DNA of 64,000 nucleotides, taken from the NCBI GenBank assembly GCA_021498095.1, contig JAIZWK010000001.1:1537666-1601665 (forward strand). The letters run 5' to 3'. Source of the DNA: Candidatus Harpocratesius repetitus (GTDB lineage: Archaea; Asgardarchaeota; Lokiarchaeia; Sigyniarchaeales; Promethearchaeaceae). Below, piece by piece: positions 20,501 to 28,713 of this stretch; position 1 is the first letter of the stretch, and each line of letters begins with the position of its first letter. Made by a program: the position numbers and the translations under genes. The notes under the pieces were generated by a model that saw only the letters and a program-made list of their open reading frames with translations, did no database searches and was not told the DNA's origin.

Positions 20501-23500
20501 AAATTGATAATTCTTCTTTGATTTCTGCAGATTATGCATTTTTATCTTATAGAAATTTCAATACTACAGGAGTAGAATTTGAACCCGGCAGTTATCGTTT
20601 CACAATTCCAGCATCTGTATTATCTTTAGGATTATATAATGCTACGTTGAATTTCGGGAAATTAACATATGAAAATGCCACCCGTGTGATATATATTCAA
20701 GGTCATCTCTTAAGTACGCAATTGCTTGTCAATTCTCTTGAACAATCTGAACATCAAGGTGTAATTTCACAGAACTTAATAAATTCTTCATCTCATGTCA
20801 TTTATCTTCCATTTGATACTAGTTTAACAGTAGAGTTTATAGATTTAAATAATACACTTCCAATAAGTTCAGCAACCGTAGCAGAATTGACATTTAATGG
20901 TTCACTTGTAGTATTAGATTCTCAAGCAAATGGAGTTTATTCATGGTTTATACCAAAATCATTACTTTCAATTGGCTCTATTACAGTTCAAATATCTTTA
21001 CAATTAGAAGATTATCAATCTCAAGTTTTTATTTGCTTTTTGAATGTTTCTATCGTAAACATTCAAGGTGAGTTAATTAACTTGCAGCAAGATGATGAAG
21101 AACTTACCTTTAATGAAACATCTCAACAATATTCTGCATTTGCACCTTTTGATATTTTATTGTCATATCGATTTATTGACTCTGTGATTAATTCAACCTT
21201 TAATAATGTATCTATGGTAGATCTAACACTTAACGGGGATCATCACTATAATGCTTTGATAATTTCGGGTAATTTTGTTTTCACGATATCGTCAAGCGAT
21301 CTTTTACTTGGAACAAATGAAATAATAATTCATTTTTTTAAATATGGATATGAAAATATCACTGTCTCAATAAATATTAATGTAATTTCAGAATACTCTG
21401 TATCTATAACATTATTGAGTAAGCCAACAAGTGTAACTCAAGGAGATAAGCTTTCATTGGTTTTCCAAGTTTCTTATTCAATTGGAGATGAAATTTTTCC
21501 ATTAGAAGGAGAATCGGTAACTCTTCGCGTAGATCACCCTGATATTAGCCCAATTACTAATATAACTGATGAAAATGGTAAAGTTTATTTTGAATTCGTT
21601 CTTCCAATAGGCGATTATTCTGATTTGAATATATCAGTAGAGTATAATGGCCAACAATATGGCATTGCTGAAAGTAAAAACTCTATTGAAATTACAGTTG
21701 AAGCTCCTCCAGGCATTCCAATTTGGGTTGTCTATATTATCTTAGGATTTGTTGGTTTTATTGCGATTGCTGTTACTGTTCAAAAGAAGGTTATTCAACC
21801 ACGACGGATGCATTTTACTGATTTGGTGATGTCTTCCGCTACTATCTTTGAAGATGCAATTAATATTCAACATATTATGGTTATCTACAAAAGCTGGGGG
21901 ACATCAATCTTTTTCAAGTCATTTGCTGAAGATACATTTGATCCTGACTTGATTAGTGGATTTTTATCGGCCGTCCAATCATTTGGAAAGGAACTTAAAT
22001 CTCAAAATACACTTAACGAATTATCGTATGGAGACAAAATTCTACTCTTTTCAGATGGAGAATTCATTCGTGTAACTTTGGTTTTAAGTAAGACTGCTTC
22101 TCCATTTTTAAAACGGAATTTATCAAAATTTGTTAATGTTTTTGAAGTTCAGTTCAAAGATCAGTTAGTAAAATGGCATGGACAGCTTAATGTATTCCAA
22201 GGTGCTGAAGATTTGGTTGATGAGGTTCTAAAAACATCTGTGATATTACCTCATAGGTTTAATCCAGAAATCAAAAAGCCTAAAGATTTACAACGAGCTT
22301 TAACGAAACAAGTTTTATCAATTGCTCAATCTTTAATAGGAGAAAACCGCCCATTCTTATTTTTGGCTCAACTCTTGCAACAAGCACTGGATGAAACAGG
22401 AAAAGACGCACCTGAAATTATTCTTTCAATTACAGAATTACTTGATAATAAAATATTAATACCTATCAAGATTGAGCAAATTGAAAGACCAGAATTGACC
22501 GAATCACAAAAACAAGAGCTACATGCACGTGTTTGGGAAATTCCAAATAAAACTAATTTAGAGAAAGAAGAGATTTTTGAACAATTAATCCAACTATCTG
22601 AAGCAGAACGTGAGGTTGCATTAAGTTCGTTGTTACAGAAAGTAACAATAACTTCTGAATATACCAAAGAAGAATATGAGATTCCTAAATTTACTGATGA
22701 AAAAGCTGCCAGAAAGGAAATTAAATCTTTGATTTCTCAAGCTAAAAAGGCAGCGAAATCACAATTATTTGATGAAGCGTTAAAATTCTATGAAATAGCT
22801 GAAATAATTGCAATTCAATGGAATTTCAAAGAAACAGTCAAAGAATTAGAAAGTGTAACTTTATCGACTACAGTACTTAAAGAAAACACAATAATGAAAA
22901 CATCTAAGAAGCGAGCTAAGAAACATGAGAAATCTAAAGAATATGAACTTGCTCATTCTGAATATCAAAATGCTTTAGATGCTGCTCATAGATTATTCCA
23001 ATTAGGTTTTCAAGAATATGAAGAAGAGATTAAATCTCTCACCCACAAGGTCGTTGAATTAAAGCATGAATGCAAATCTGAACAAAATAATGAAGAGTGT
23101 TTAGACGAAAGTATTATGATTAATTCTCGCAAGAAGCTAATTAAATTCTATAATAAAAATGAACCTAAGTTGACTTATCGCGAAAAAATAGTAACGCTAA
23201 CACGAATTGCTGTAATTTCAAACTTACTATTTAAATCTGGAAATGCTTCTGAAATAAAGAATATACGAACATATCAAAAGAAAATTGAATCCGTGAAAAA
23301 ATCACTCGCAAAAGAATCTGAAAGTGTTCAAAAAGAGATCCAAGAAAATAACACTGTTTTACAAGAAATGGCAGAAAACTTAGAAAAATTGATAAAAGAA
23401 GCAGAATTGAATGAAAACTGGTTAGAATCTTTATTATTATATCAGAAACGTGTTGATATCTCCTATCAGCTTGGAAACATAGATCGCGGTGTCTATTTTA

Positions 23501-23670
23501 TTGGTCAGATTAAGGCAAAATTAGAAAAAGTTCCTTATCTATTTGATTTAATTGATGATTATAGCCAAAAACTTTCTATAGCTGAAGAGCAAAATAATCC
23601 TGGTGATAAACAGAAATATCATGATTTACTTAAACTTTTACATGAAATTATGTTTGAATTTGATTTATAA
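14575..23670 (+). CDS. Giant surface protein with extracellular repeats, C-terminal membrane anchor and longin-like/TPR cytoplasmic part
   Basis: 3031 residues. The N-terminus is basic with a hydrophobic signal/anchor helix (about 15-33). Residues ~35-2380 are Asn/Ser/Thr-rich with many N-x-S/T sites, including about 12 imperfect tandem beta domains of ~110-120 residues (17.2-21.4 kb). Recurring landmarks are ISQPxH, PFxVY, YxDTxNS, GWxIP, YFGLDNY and YENASYSFN, ending in LPT. A transmembrane helix (IWVVYIILGFVGFIAIAVTV, about 2382-2401) leads to ~630 cytoplasmic residues. These open with a longin/roadblock-like segment (HIMVIYKSWGTSIFFKSF) and continue with helical, TPR/MIT-like repeats (AKKAAKSQLFDEALKFYEIA). 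This is a single-pass receptor- or adhesin-like architecture; ligand and partners are unknown. Confidence 0.88.
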   Translation: MVKKVNMRINLKNVISILILLAIVTIQINILFVPNYLSENQDTGESPLIPFEYENKEIMNPLSSDYNKNLTASTNNVKVTLHQAYNSTAVQSFDEVSNTFNVAAPNATNFNVSSSNIVINNIKLNNYTKIIEDVNVDYKTVGNLAYLTSFSIPISCMISNFSFYIREYAGVTGDVNIVLSPANSTDPTKPKLDYNKLIVLDQLTITASKIGWVVKSNINYFLNNSLTTSNTWFIGVNLTSGSSINLRWYFNPDTSPSEDKTLSYEWAGGKWSLLKDGTYDLDLTSKIGLGFSNPNHTPSQFNLQINNLTVYNNLNHPDSNSGFWNHTGFGSDGSNSISYVFSGDWYDYSLQVNQTEINYTKTFYTNTSYTVESGVNAYWTSQANFTAFDHRLNNNTINFTIPLSWTVTSLKRNTTTISYSTYTNSSNKIITVFGSDAIDGNWTLKSQSSNLISSVKVGRSGKEITLAYSNETITFNATFSKSISGTVNLSVYNPSDLGNELNYTKEVSINDATSVDFGSWIISQNITNYGEFRVQVYWENSTDLGIHDTTIFIAGATEYSLLTTNNTEYLNSGSPFNISLYYTDVMKGINVTGATLEYNLNLGNGWQNDATQSNADKTYNITVDPTQYSVGYHEIPIHLNKSKYMNYSISYGFYVVNNTQLYEYTQANSLTAIRGQNTTYIFNFNQTWQDTPIAGATISVNSLQTGLVWSYSDDGSGNYTIRINSSQVNVDTYTCDFKISKTDYRTQNFQFDITVVQAQTSIEFINQTNNIKRISDLNFTTYVRVKDTDNNWNVGGITPGSLTVLNITGTETIWNTDEASDWRLWEVGDGIYGVNISLGSTGVNRIDFGNYSIRLNISYSPNYNWSTLDLSFHVLGNSTSIILLEVNDGSENYYNGSALAESPVNTYHILQNPTGSVEFALHFDYIDTDNSNSEINFAGVRYWALLNSSTSLETTTFVYLQSQYHHGHLTLPESLAVGTYEIEIITGLKNYENASYTFYLIIEPISTKAVLDSIIQIGNDNHTNPEYNAGNNTYFVYAQYDLQLDFLFQDLNNSVNIQSASYAKLNYNGNNLTITETDGDVYRWNIQSSSLIVGSHIITVYFGKTDYENASYSFNLTILLLPTDAGRNLALYQPSHNDSMLSGNPFIVYRPFNLWVNSSYFDTNNSVYLAASYKILNYNGKNYTSNYYRGNLHGWEVPVEDLVIGVQTITIYFGLDNYKNASYSFDIDCRFNPTNVSFIEITQPDHQPGIMLPYNSTYQNYTAYSAYSITLNMSTYDTINNTFLSSAIVQLSFNSQIYNPNFTSNDMFIWVLPVIDLDLGTFNVTITFSKTYYFNNTYSFNISIYDLPTDVAVNSQFSISQPDHNSTVLSNEPFLVYTAYSLVINCSYWDTYNSEPISLANAWLYLDGTFISTSNSYNTTAYGWILDISGLSLGDHEIWLNFSKDHYRNSSKSFIISVDHQVTTAELVDITQEEHSSATLIKGAEPLNNYTVYMKYGLNLSLSFTDPTNGSTPIETATVTFWLDGVSFPVVYSGSHFLVNINANDLQAHPGDFIPVLIHFNETFHYNQTIAFNLTIVVLPTTSGSTFEITQPQHNNSQLSGTPFVVYIPFNLYLNCSYWDTFNNESVNGAWAIIEYNGINYSYSDYSSSLYRFNIDSSLLIEGENQIITFYFGLDNYANSSYTITISVKILPTSQSLVSLRQPNHVGYEDDELIADPTFGSYSLYRAYDFRLEFSLVDPTNSNSPISTASVSFLYNGVPYNLSYSSGSGTYFYVIPAENLTVGNEIISVHFTGVGLQAQTILLNISVFNLPTEFRNFEISQPSSGRPVELSSNSSIGFVIYDSFDLTLNGSFYDTNNSKYLANAWNQVIFNNSIYTKNYFASDKYGWLIPAVDLIPGVYVIEIKFGLDTYENVSKTFNITIEILATSIHFNENTNDNDLRQEDRPNYLLHPVEFIGGVYHVFVKYDVIIDVVYYNEIDNSSLISADYAFLSYRNFNTTGVEFEPGSYRFTIPASVLSLGLYNATLNFGKLTYENATRVIYIQGHLLSTQLLVNSLEQSEHQGVISQNLINSSSHVIYLPFDTSLTVEFIDLNNTLPISSATVAELTFNGSLVVLDSQANGVYSWFIPKSLLSIGSITVQISLQLEDYQSQVFICFLNVSIVNIQGELINLQQDDEELTFNETSQQYSAFAPFDILLSYRFIDSVINSTFNNVSMVDLTLNGDHHYNALIISGNFVFTISSSDLLLGTNEIIIHFFKYGYENITVSININVISEYSVSITLLSKPTSVTQGDKLSLVFQVSYSIGDEIFPLEGESVTLRVDHPDISPITNITDENGKVYFEFVLPIGDYSDLNISVEYNGQQYGIAESKNSIEITVEAPPGIPIWVVYIILGFVGFIAIAVTVQKKVIQPRRMHFTDLVMSSATIFEDAINIQHIMVIYKSWGTSIFFKSFAEDTFDPDLISGFLSAVQSFGKELKSQNTLNELSYGDKILLFSDGEFIRVTLVLSKTASPFLKRNLSKFVNVFEVQFKDQLVKWHGQLNVFQGAEDLVDEVLKTSVILPHRFNPEIKKPKDLQRALTKQVLSIAQSLIGENRPFLFLAQLLQQALDETGKDAPEIILSITELLDNKILIPIKIEQIERPELTESQKQELHARVWEIPNKTNLEKEEIFEQLIQLSEAEREVALSSLLQKVTITSEYTKEEYEIPKFTDEKAARKEIKSLISQAKKAAKSQLFDEALKFYEIAEIIAIQWNFKETVKELESVTLSTTVLKENTIMKTSKKRAKKHEKSKEYELAHSEYQNALDAAHRLFQLGFQEYEEEIKSLTHKVVELKHECKSEQNNEECLDESIMINSRKKLIKFYNKNEPKLTYREKIVTLTRIAVISNLLFKSGNASEIKNIRTYQKKIESVKKSLAKESESVQKEIQENNTVLQEMAENLEKLIKEAELNENWLESLLLYQKRVDISYQLGNIDRGVYFIGQIKAKLEKVPYLFDLIDDYSQKLSIAEEQNNPGDKQKYHDLLKLLHEIMFEFDL

Positions 23671-23789
23671 AATGCATTTTTTTAATACTTTTTGTATTTC
23701 TATTTATTGACTTTATCAATGTATTTCGATTTTATCGCTAGAATCGTCGAAGTAGTGATAATTAATTGCTAAATTTTATTGTACTCACA

Positions 23790-23816
23790 AATATGATTAA
23801 TAGAATTAATCATATT
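23790..23816. terminator. Perfect 12-bp inverted repeat with 3-base loop
   Basis: Arms AATATGATTAAT and ATTAATCATATT separated by AGA, 120 bases downstream of the surface-protein stop. It may be a terminator hairpin or a protein-binding palindrome. There is no strong T-run directly after it, so the terminator role is uncertain. Confidence 0.35.
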
Positions 23817-24072
23817 CCTATATTTGCTTAAAAATGGATAAATTGGAATGTTTTATTTTCTTCTCTAAGATTATTTTCATTAAATCTAAAGGAAATTCAT
23901 AGATTGGTCTCAAAAATAGAATTTTCTGATTTTCAACACTCAAGAAATGATTTTGAATGATGAAAAGAAGGATAATTGCAAAAAGAAAAAAACAAAAAAG
24001 AAAATATTTCAGGATTTCCTGTTGAATTGATAACAATTTCTTCTTTAATGGCATTAATTTTAATCTCTTTAA

Positions 24073-24204
24073 GAGGTTCTAGCAACTTCTTTATTTTTGA
24101 CAGAATTCCCATTTTAATCTTTCGTTTTCCGACAATAATCAAACTTATCCAAGAATTATTTCAGTCGGCAAAAATAAACTTTATAAAATATAATTATGAG
24201 TCGA
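24073..24204 (+). repeat. Dispersed intergenic repeat, copy B
   Basis: 132 bases from GAGGTTCTAGCAAC to ATTATGAGTCGA, matching 11486-11617 in inverse orientation at about 85% with no indels, and 2354-2451 more weakly. All three copies lie between genes. Copies B and C also end with the same ATTATGAGTCGA boundary, which suggests a defined element. Confidence 0.7.
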
Positions 24205-24423
24205 TTTTTGACTATTTTTAATCAAATTATAGTTGAATTTGATAAAAAAAGATCTAAATTTCTGATTGACAAATTTCAAATTTGGATGGAATATTGGTAA
24301 ATGCATAAATTATGTAGGATTTTTATTTTTTTATTAATAAATATCAAATGTTGATAAAAGCTCTTAAAAGAGAGAAATAATTGAAAAATGATAAATATTT
24401 TTCGACCATTTTTTATTTATTAT

Positions 24424-24431
24424 CGAAAAGA
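24424..24431 (+). repeat. Target-site duplication, left
   Basis: CGAAAAGA immediately outside the left inverted repeat; the same 8 bases lie immediately outside the right end at 25893-25900. Confidence 0.85.
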
Positions 24432-24453
24432 GAGAATTTCTCAATTCCCATGA
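24432..24453 (+). repeat. IS left terminal inverted repeat
   Basis: 22 bases beginning GAGAATTTCT and ending CCCATGA; one mismatch to the right end. Confidence 0.88.
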
Positions 24454-24466
24454 CCGACAAAATTAA

Positions 24467-25843
24467 ATGATTATTTCTTCAAAATTCTGGAACATTTATA
24501 TTGTTTTGTATGTTACGTTCCATATCATGTCAAGATCGTGTGAAATTGATACACTTCCGGTTGATGGATTATGTATTCCACTAAATATTTCAATTGGGAC
24601 TAAAATCATTACTGATTATGTGAAAATATGTTGTCCAAATGAAAAAGACGGTGAAGAAGTTCATATATTGACTAAGAATGGCCAAGATACAAGCGTTAAA
24701 GGTTCTCCACAGCAATTTGTTTGCACTACATGCGGAAGATGTTTCTATCCGCATACTAGTCGCTTCTTCAAAGAATTGAAAACCGATATCAAGACGATCA
24801 TCTCTCAATCACTCAAAAGAGGACGATTAAATGTAAAATCTTTATCGAGAAGATTGCAATTAAAAAGATCGACCACTTCGAGGCTTCTATTACAAGTTAT
24901 TAAATTAGTCTCAAATTCGATTAAACACAAGAAATATTTTAAGACTAAGCGGAGACGGAGTAATTGCTTGTTTATCGATGAAACATTTCTCAAAATCGGA
25001 AGGAAAACATGGTATTTGATTGTTGTAGTGAGTGGAAATAACAAAATTATGGCAGTCGAGTTAGTTAAAAAGCGAACTAAAGCAATAATATTCGAAATTG
25101 TCAAGAATTGTGCAGATCGTTTATTATATGGCCTACAACTCTTGATATCTGATGGATTTCAAGTATATGTAGGGGTAGCAAGGAAATTAGGCAAAAATCT
25201 CACACATGTAAGACATATTCACAAACCTCCGTACAGGAGAATTATCGTAGAAATCTATTCGTATGATGAGTTTGACGTTTCTAAAACAATCTTTAAAACA
25301 ACGAATGAAATTACTACAACATTTGGATGGTTTATAGGACATGTAAAAACAACCAAAGAGAGCTTAGGCAATCGAAAGCGTGGTCGAAAAAAGGGGAGTA
25401 AAAACCGTTCCAAACATATTATTGCGGCAGAAAAGAAAGAAAAGGCAGAAAACAGGAAACCTCGTGGTCGACCTCCAGCAAAATCTGCTAAAAAGGGATG
25501 GAAAGTGCATGTTTTCAATCATGACAGAAAAAAAGGTTGGATAACTGCTCTTGGTGGAAGTTCTACTGTGGTGGGCACCGCAATGAAGATAATCCTCAAG
25601 CAATTTCGAAATATGCACATAACCTCCAACCTTATCGAAAAAGAGTTCAGTGCGCTTAAAAAACTTATTGATTTTCGAGGACGACGATCAATGGAAATAT
25701 GGAACGAATTATTGATTTCCTATTTTATTATTCGTGATGAACCAAAAATATTGGATCAGGTTCTTGATCAAGTGAATATTTCTTTCCAAACCGTATCTAA
25801 ATCAATTTCTTGTTTATTAACAGGAGGGGTAGCCGTTATGTGA
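24467..25843 (+). CDS. DDE transposase of the insertion sequence
   Basis: 458-residue transposase that fills the element. The N-terminal part has a zinc-ribbon-like pattern (ICCPNEKDG then VCTTCGRCF), followed by an HTH-like segment (LNVKSLSRRLQLKRSTTSRL). Candidate catalytic residues are Asp in CLFIDETFLKIG, Asp in LLISDGFQVY and Glu in SNLIEKEFSALKKL, followed by DFRGRRS. A basic linker with KRGRKKGSKNRSK and RGRPPAKSAKKG resembles AT-hooks. The zinc finger plus 8-bp target duplication fit IS1-, IS6- or IS256-type mechanisms; I cannot fix the family. The start is the first ATG inside the left end. Confidence 0.88.
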   Translation: MIISSKFWNIYIVLYVTFHIMSRSCEIDTLPVDGLCIPLNISIGTKIITDYVKICCPNEKDGEEVHILTKNGQDTSVKGSPQQFVCTTCGRCFYPHTSRFFKELKTDIKTIISQSLKRGRLNVKSLSRRLQLKRSTTSRLLLQVIKLVSNSIKHKKYFKTKRRRSNCLFIDETFLKIGRKTWYLIVVVSGNNKIMAVELVKKRTKAIIFEIVKNCADRLLYGLQLLISDGFQVYVGVARKLGKNLTHVRHIHKPPYRRIIVEIYSYDEFDVSKTIFKTTNEITTTFGWFIGHVKTTKESLGNRKRGRKKGSKNRSKHIIAAEKKEKAENRKPRGRPPAKSAKKGWKVHVFNHDRKKGWITALGGSSTVVGTAMKIILKQFRNMHITSNLIEKEFSALKKLIDFRGRRSMEIWNELLISYFIIRDEPKILDQVLDQVNISFQTVSKSISCLLTGGVAVM

Positions 25844-25870
25844 TTATTAGAAAAAAGACAAAACTGAGAA

Positions 25871-25892
25871 TCATGGGAATTAAGAAATTCTC
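25871..25892 (-). repeat. IS right terminal inverted repeat
   Basis: Reverse complement matches the left end at 21 of 22 positions. Confidence 0.88.
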
Positions 25893-25900
25893 CGAAAAGA
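25893..25900 (+). repeat. Target-site duplication, right
   Basis: CGAAAAGA, identical to 24424-24431. Confidence 0.85.
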
Positions 25901-25972
25901 GAGAAAATTCTCATTGATTGATATAAGAAGATGAAAAGAATTAATAATGTTCACTTCTATTAAATTCACAAA

Positions 25973-27172
25973 ATGCATTTTATAAGATATGGATTGAATT
26001 TTTTTTCACAACATAAAGTTCGTTTTTGGGCTTGTCTTCTGGGATTTTCCTTCGCTTTAGGTTCAGTTTTTACAATCCAAGGCTATGTGTCTATATTTTC
26101 GCAAATTGTTGAAAATCATGCCTTATTGAATAACAATAATTATTTAGTGGTTGAAAAGGGGAGTAATTTAATTCAATTACTTCCTTTTGATTCAAATATT
26201 AACGAAAACTATACTAAAGAGCTTGAAACTATACCTCATATTCTGGCTTGTATTCCTCTTATATTTAAAGAATTTAGCAATACATCTGAATATTCTTGGT
26301 GGTCTGAAGCAATTATTGGGATTCCATTTGATGATATTGATCTTATAATTGGGAAAAATGTTCAAAACTATCTTGAATCTGGTAAATGGCCTTTCATCTC
26401 CAATAAACAAATACTTATTGGAGCAGAATTCTCAAAAAAAGGGTTAAAAGCAGGTGATCAAGTTCTTTTGCATAATCATTCCTTGAATATAGGGGGGTTA
26501 CTTCAAAGTATAAATCCCTTATTTGATCGATGCATTTTTGGAGATTTCTCTATGATTCAATCAACATTCGAGATGGAAGGATTTTGTTCAGGCATTTTCG
26601 TTTTGACAGATTCAATTCAACAAGCTTCCACCACCAATAGTTCAATATTTTCTATTGAGGAAAAAATTGAAGAATCATATCCTAACTTAAAAGTAATAAA
26701 TCAAGTTTCTTATAAAACTTCAATTCAAAGCGTTTTTGGTAGTTTTAATGCACTAACGCAAGTGATTAGTATATTTCCTTTAATTATTAGTTTAATTTTC
26801 TTATTTGTATTAATTCAATTAACATTTAAGGAACGCCAATCTGAAATGTGCATTTTACGGGCAATTGGAGCTTCAAATTTTCGTCTTTTTTCTGCAATTT
26901 CCTTTGAATTGATGATTATGGGGGTTATTAGTTTTTTTATTGCAATAATAGTTGGTTTTAGTTATTTTGGTGTTATGTTTCTATTTTTCCCTGAAATTAG
27001 AGTGGGATATTCTATTAGACAGTATATTATTCAAATGAAAGAACAAATTCCATTCAATGTTTATGTCAATACTGGAATTTTTGCTTTTTTCTTATTGGGA
27101 ATTATTTGTTTACAAATTCTTTGGAATATAGTTCATATGAATATAATTAATGGAATAAAACAAATGGAGTAA
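25973..27172 (+). CDS. FtsX/MacB-like ABC transporter permease
   Basis: 399 residues with one N-terminal helix (CLLGFSFALGSVFTIQGYV), a ~220-residue extracytoplasmic MacB-like domain and three C-terminal helices. This is the FtsX/MacB topology. The ERQSEMCILRAIGASNFRLF segment between the second and third helices is the conserved coupling region that meets the ATPase. No ATP-binding subunit is encoded nearby. The next gene encodes a second permease of the same type, so the two probably form a heterodimer for lipoprotein or envelope-substrate transport or mechanotransmission. An IS lies 80 bases upstream. Confidence 0.82.
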   Translation: MHFIRYGLNFFSQHKVRFWACLLGFSFALGSVFTIQGYVSIFSQIVENHALLNNNNYLVVEKGSNLIQLLPFDSNINENYTKELETIPHILACIPLIFKEFSNTSEYSWWSEAIIGIPFDDIDLIIGKNVQNYLESGKWPFISNKQILIGAEFSKKGLKAGDQVLLHNHSLNIGGLLQSINPLFDRCIFGDFSMIQSTFEMEGFCSGIFVLTDSIQQASTTNSSIFSIEEKIEESYPNLKVINQVSYKTSIQSVFGSFNALTQVISIFPLIISLIFLFVLIQLTFKERQSEMCILRAIGASNFRLFSAISFELMIMGVISFFIAIIVGFSYFGVMFLFFPEIRVGYSIRQYIIQMKEQIPFNVYVNTGIFAFFLLGIICLQILWNIVHMNIINGIKQME

Positions 27173-27265
27173 ATATTAAGAAATTTATAATCTGATAAAT
27201 GATAAAGGAATAAAAAAAAATATTAACACACAAACAAAAATCGACTAAAATTCAAGTGAATAATT

Positions 27266-28453
27266 ATGTATCTCTTTTCTTATATTCTCCAAAATTTTCA
27301 AATAAAAAAAAAGAGAACTAAATTAAGAGTAGGTGCTATAACTTTTGCTTTAATTAGTTCTTTAGTAATGGGGTTTTTGGTAAATATTTATTTGATTGCT
27401 GAGAAAGGTTTTTTTTCCCCATTTGAGAATTATGACCAAATTGTGGAATCTGGAACAAGTTTCACTCAATTTTTACCAGTTGCTTCTTTATATAATCAAG
27501 AATTTCAATCTAAGACAGAAAATATATTAAATCATAGTGTTTATCCTGCTTTAATTATTTCAAATACTCCATTCATTGTATCTTTTCACTTTTCATATGT
27601 TATTGGTATGCCGTTTGATAATATTGATACTTTTTGGCAGAAAAATTTATTGGCACAAGGAGAATGGCCCCAATCACCATACGAAGTTGTTGTAGGATGG
27701 AATTTAAGAGAAAATTCCACTATTTGTTTACGAGGTAACAATTTATCTGTTGTTGGTGTCTTTGAATTTTCATATTCTTTTTTAGATTTAATGATTCTCA
27801 CAGATTTAGAAATGTTACAGAACATTACAAATCATGAATCGTTAATTTCGGTAATGTATGTCCCTCGATCGCAAGATCCACGAATTAATGAACAAAATCT
27901 GGTATTAAATAAATCAAAAATAGATTCTATCGAGGCTCTTTCAACTCAATTAGATTACTTAACTCCAACTGATATTCAATGTATTCAATCAAAATTTCAA
28001 GGATTTATCGATAGTATTTCTCAGATTTTCATCCTTCTTAGTACTGGAACAGCTCTTTTCTTTGTTATGGTTGTAAATATTATTCAATTTCAGAATCAGA
28101 GGAAAGATTTTCTTTTATTCTCACAAATTGGGATGAAAACAAGCAAAATTTATTTACTATATTGGTTTGAAAATGGAATAATCCTTGCTTTAGGACTAAT
28201 ATTAGGTGTTCCTATTTCGATTGGAGTATTTACAGGATTATATTGTTATATTCGATTACAATCTGATTTATCCTTTACAATGTGGCAAAATCTTCAGATT
28301 GCCTTTTGGATTTTAAAACGAGCTTTTCCTTTTCAATATATGATGAACTGCATTGCTTGGATCAGTTGTTTTTATGTAATAATGCTGGTGTCCACAACTA
28401 TTTATGACTTCCTTATTAGAAAATCATTTGTTTTGAATAAGAAAATAAATTAA
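27266..28453 (+). CDS. FtsX/MacB-like ABC transporter permease (second subunit)
   Basis: 395 residues with the same plan as the preceding gene: an N-terminal helix, a MacB-like extracytoplasmic domain (FDNIDTFWQKNLLAQGEWP parallels FDDIDLIIGKNVQNYLESGKWP) and three C-terminal helices. The cytoplasmic coupling segment reads QNQRKDFLLFSQIGMKTSKI. The paired paralogues suggest duplication and a heterodimeric transporter. The ATPase partner must be elsewhere. The gene is followed by a hairpin and T-rich sequence. Confidence 0.8.
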   Translation: MYLFSYILQNFQIKKKRTKLRVGAITFALISSLVMGFLVNIYLIAEKGFFSPFENYDQIVESGTSFTQFLPVASLYNQEFQSKTENILNHSVYPALIISNTPFIVSFHFSYVIGMPFDNIDTFWQKNLLAQGEWPQSPYEVVVGWNLRENSTICLRGNNLSVVGVFEFSYSFLDLMILTDLEMLQNITNHESLISVMYVPRSQDPRINEQNLVLNKSKIDSIEALSTQLDYLTPTDIQCIQSKFQGFIDSISQIFILLSTGTALFFVMVVNIIQFQNQRKDFLLFSQIGMKTSKIYLLYWFENGIILALGLILGVPISIGVFTGLYCYIRLQSDLSFTMWQNLQIAFWILKRAFPFQYMMNCIAWISCFYVIMLVSTTIYDFLIRKSFVLNKKIN

Positions 28454-28483
28454 AAAATGTTGATTCTATTTATTTTTCAAAGA

Positions 28484-28541
28484 TATAAGAGAATCTGATA
28501 AATCTAACGATGTTTCTCTTATAATTGTTATTTTTTTCTTA
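28484..28541 (+). terminator. Probable terminator after the permease pair
   Basis: Inverted arms TATAAGAGAA (28484-28493) and TTCTCTTATA (28514-28523), 10 of 10 paired with a 20-base loop. T-rich ATTGTTATTTTTTTCTT follows. Confidence 0.4.
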
Positions 28542-28701
28542 AAATCATTATAGTATGGGATAAGAAAATCATTTATTGTAACTTATCATCGAAAAATTTT
28601 TTACAAATGCACAATTTTTATTCTTGTTCATGAACAGTGGAATTGCCTCTGTCACTTTCTTATTTTCTAAAAATTTCTAATCCCCAAATAATACAATTAA
28701 A

Positions 28702-28706
28702 AGGTG
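28702..28706 (+). promoter_or_regulatory. Ribosome binding site AGGTG of rpo1N
   Basis: AGGTG followed after seven bases by the codon ATC at 28714, in frame with Rpo1N. No ATG, GTG or TTG lies at the expected position. Confidence 0.5.
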
Positions 28707-28713
28707 TTCAACT

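Larger units (their letters stand above)
23671..24423. other. Non-coding region after the surface-protein gene
   Basis: About 750 AT-rich bases before the insertion sequence. It contains a perfect 12-bp hairpin (23790-23816) and the best-preserved copy of the dispersed repeat (24073-24204). No convincing gene is seen. Confidence 0.5.
24432..25892 (+). mobile_element. Complete insertion sequence (1461 bp)
   Basis: The element is bounded by 22-bp terminal inverted repeats at 24432-24453 and 25871-25892, which match at 21 of 22 positions (GAGAATTTCT at the tip, CCCATGA at the inner edge). It is flanked by 8-bp direct repeats CGAAAAGA (24424-24431, 25893-25900). It carries one transposase gene with intact-looking acidic residues. 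An identical target duplication and nearly identical ends imply a recent, possibly active insertion, upstream of the FtsX-like permease genes. Confidence 0.92.

Noticed and set aside
23933..24221. Short open frames on both strands in repeat copy B
   Set aside because: No ribosome binding site; similarity to copy C exists on both strands at once, which fits DNA or RNA conservation better than a protein.
25255..25618. Overlapping minus-strand frames inside the IS transposase
   Set aside because: Antisense of the basic linker; no start signal or family.
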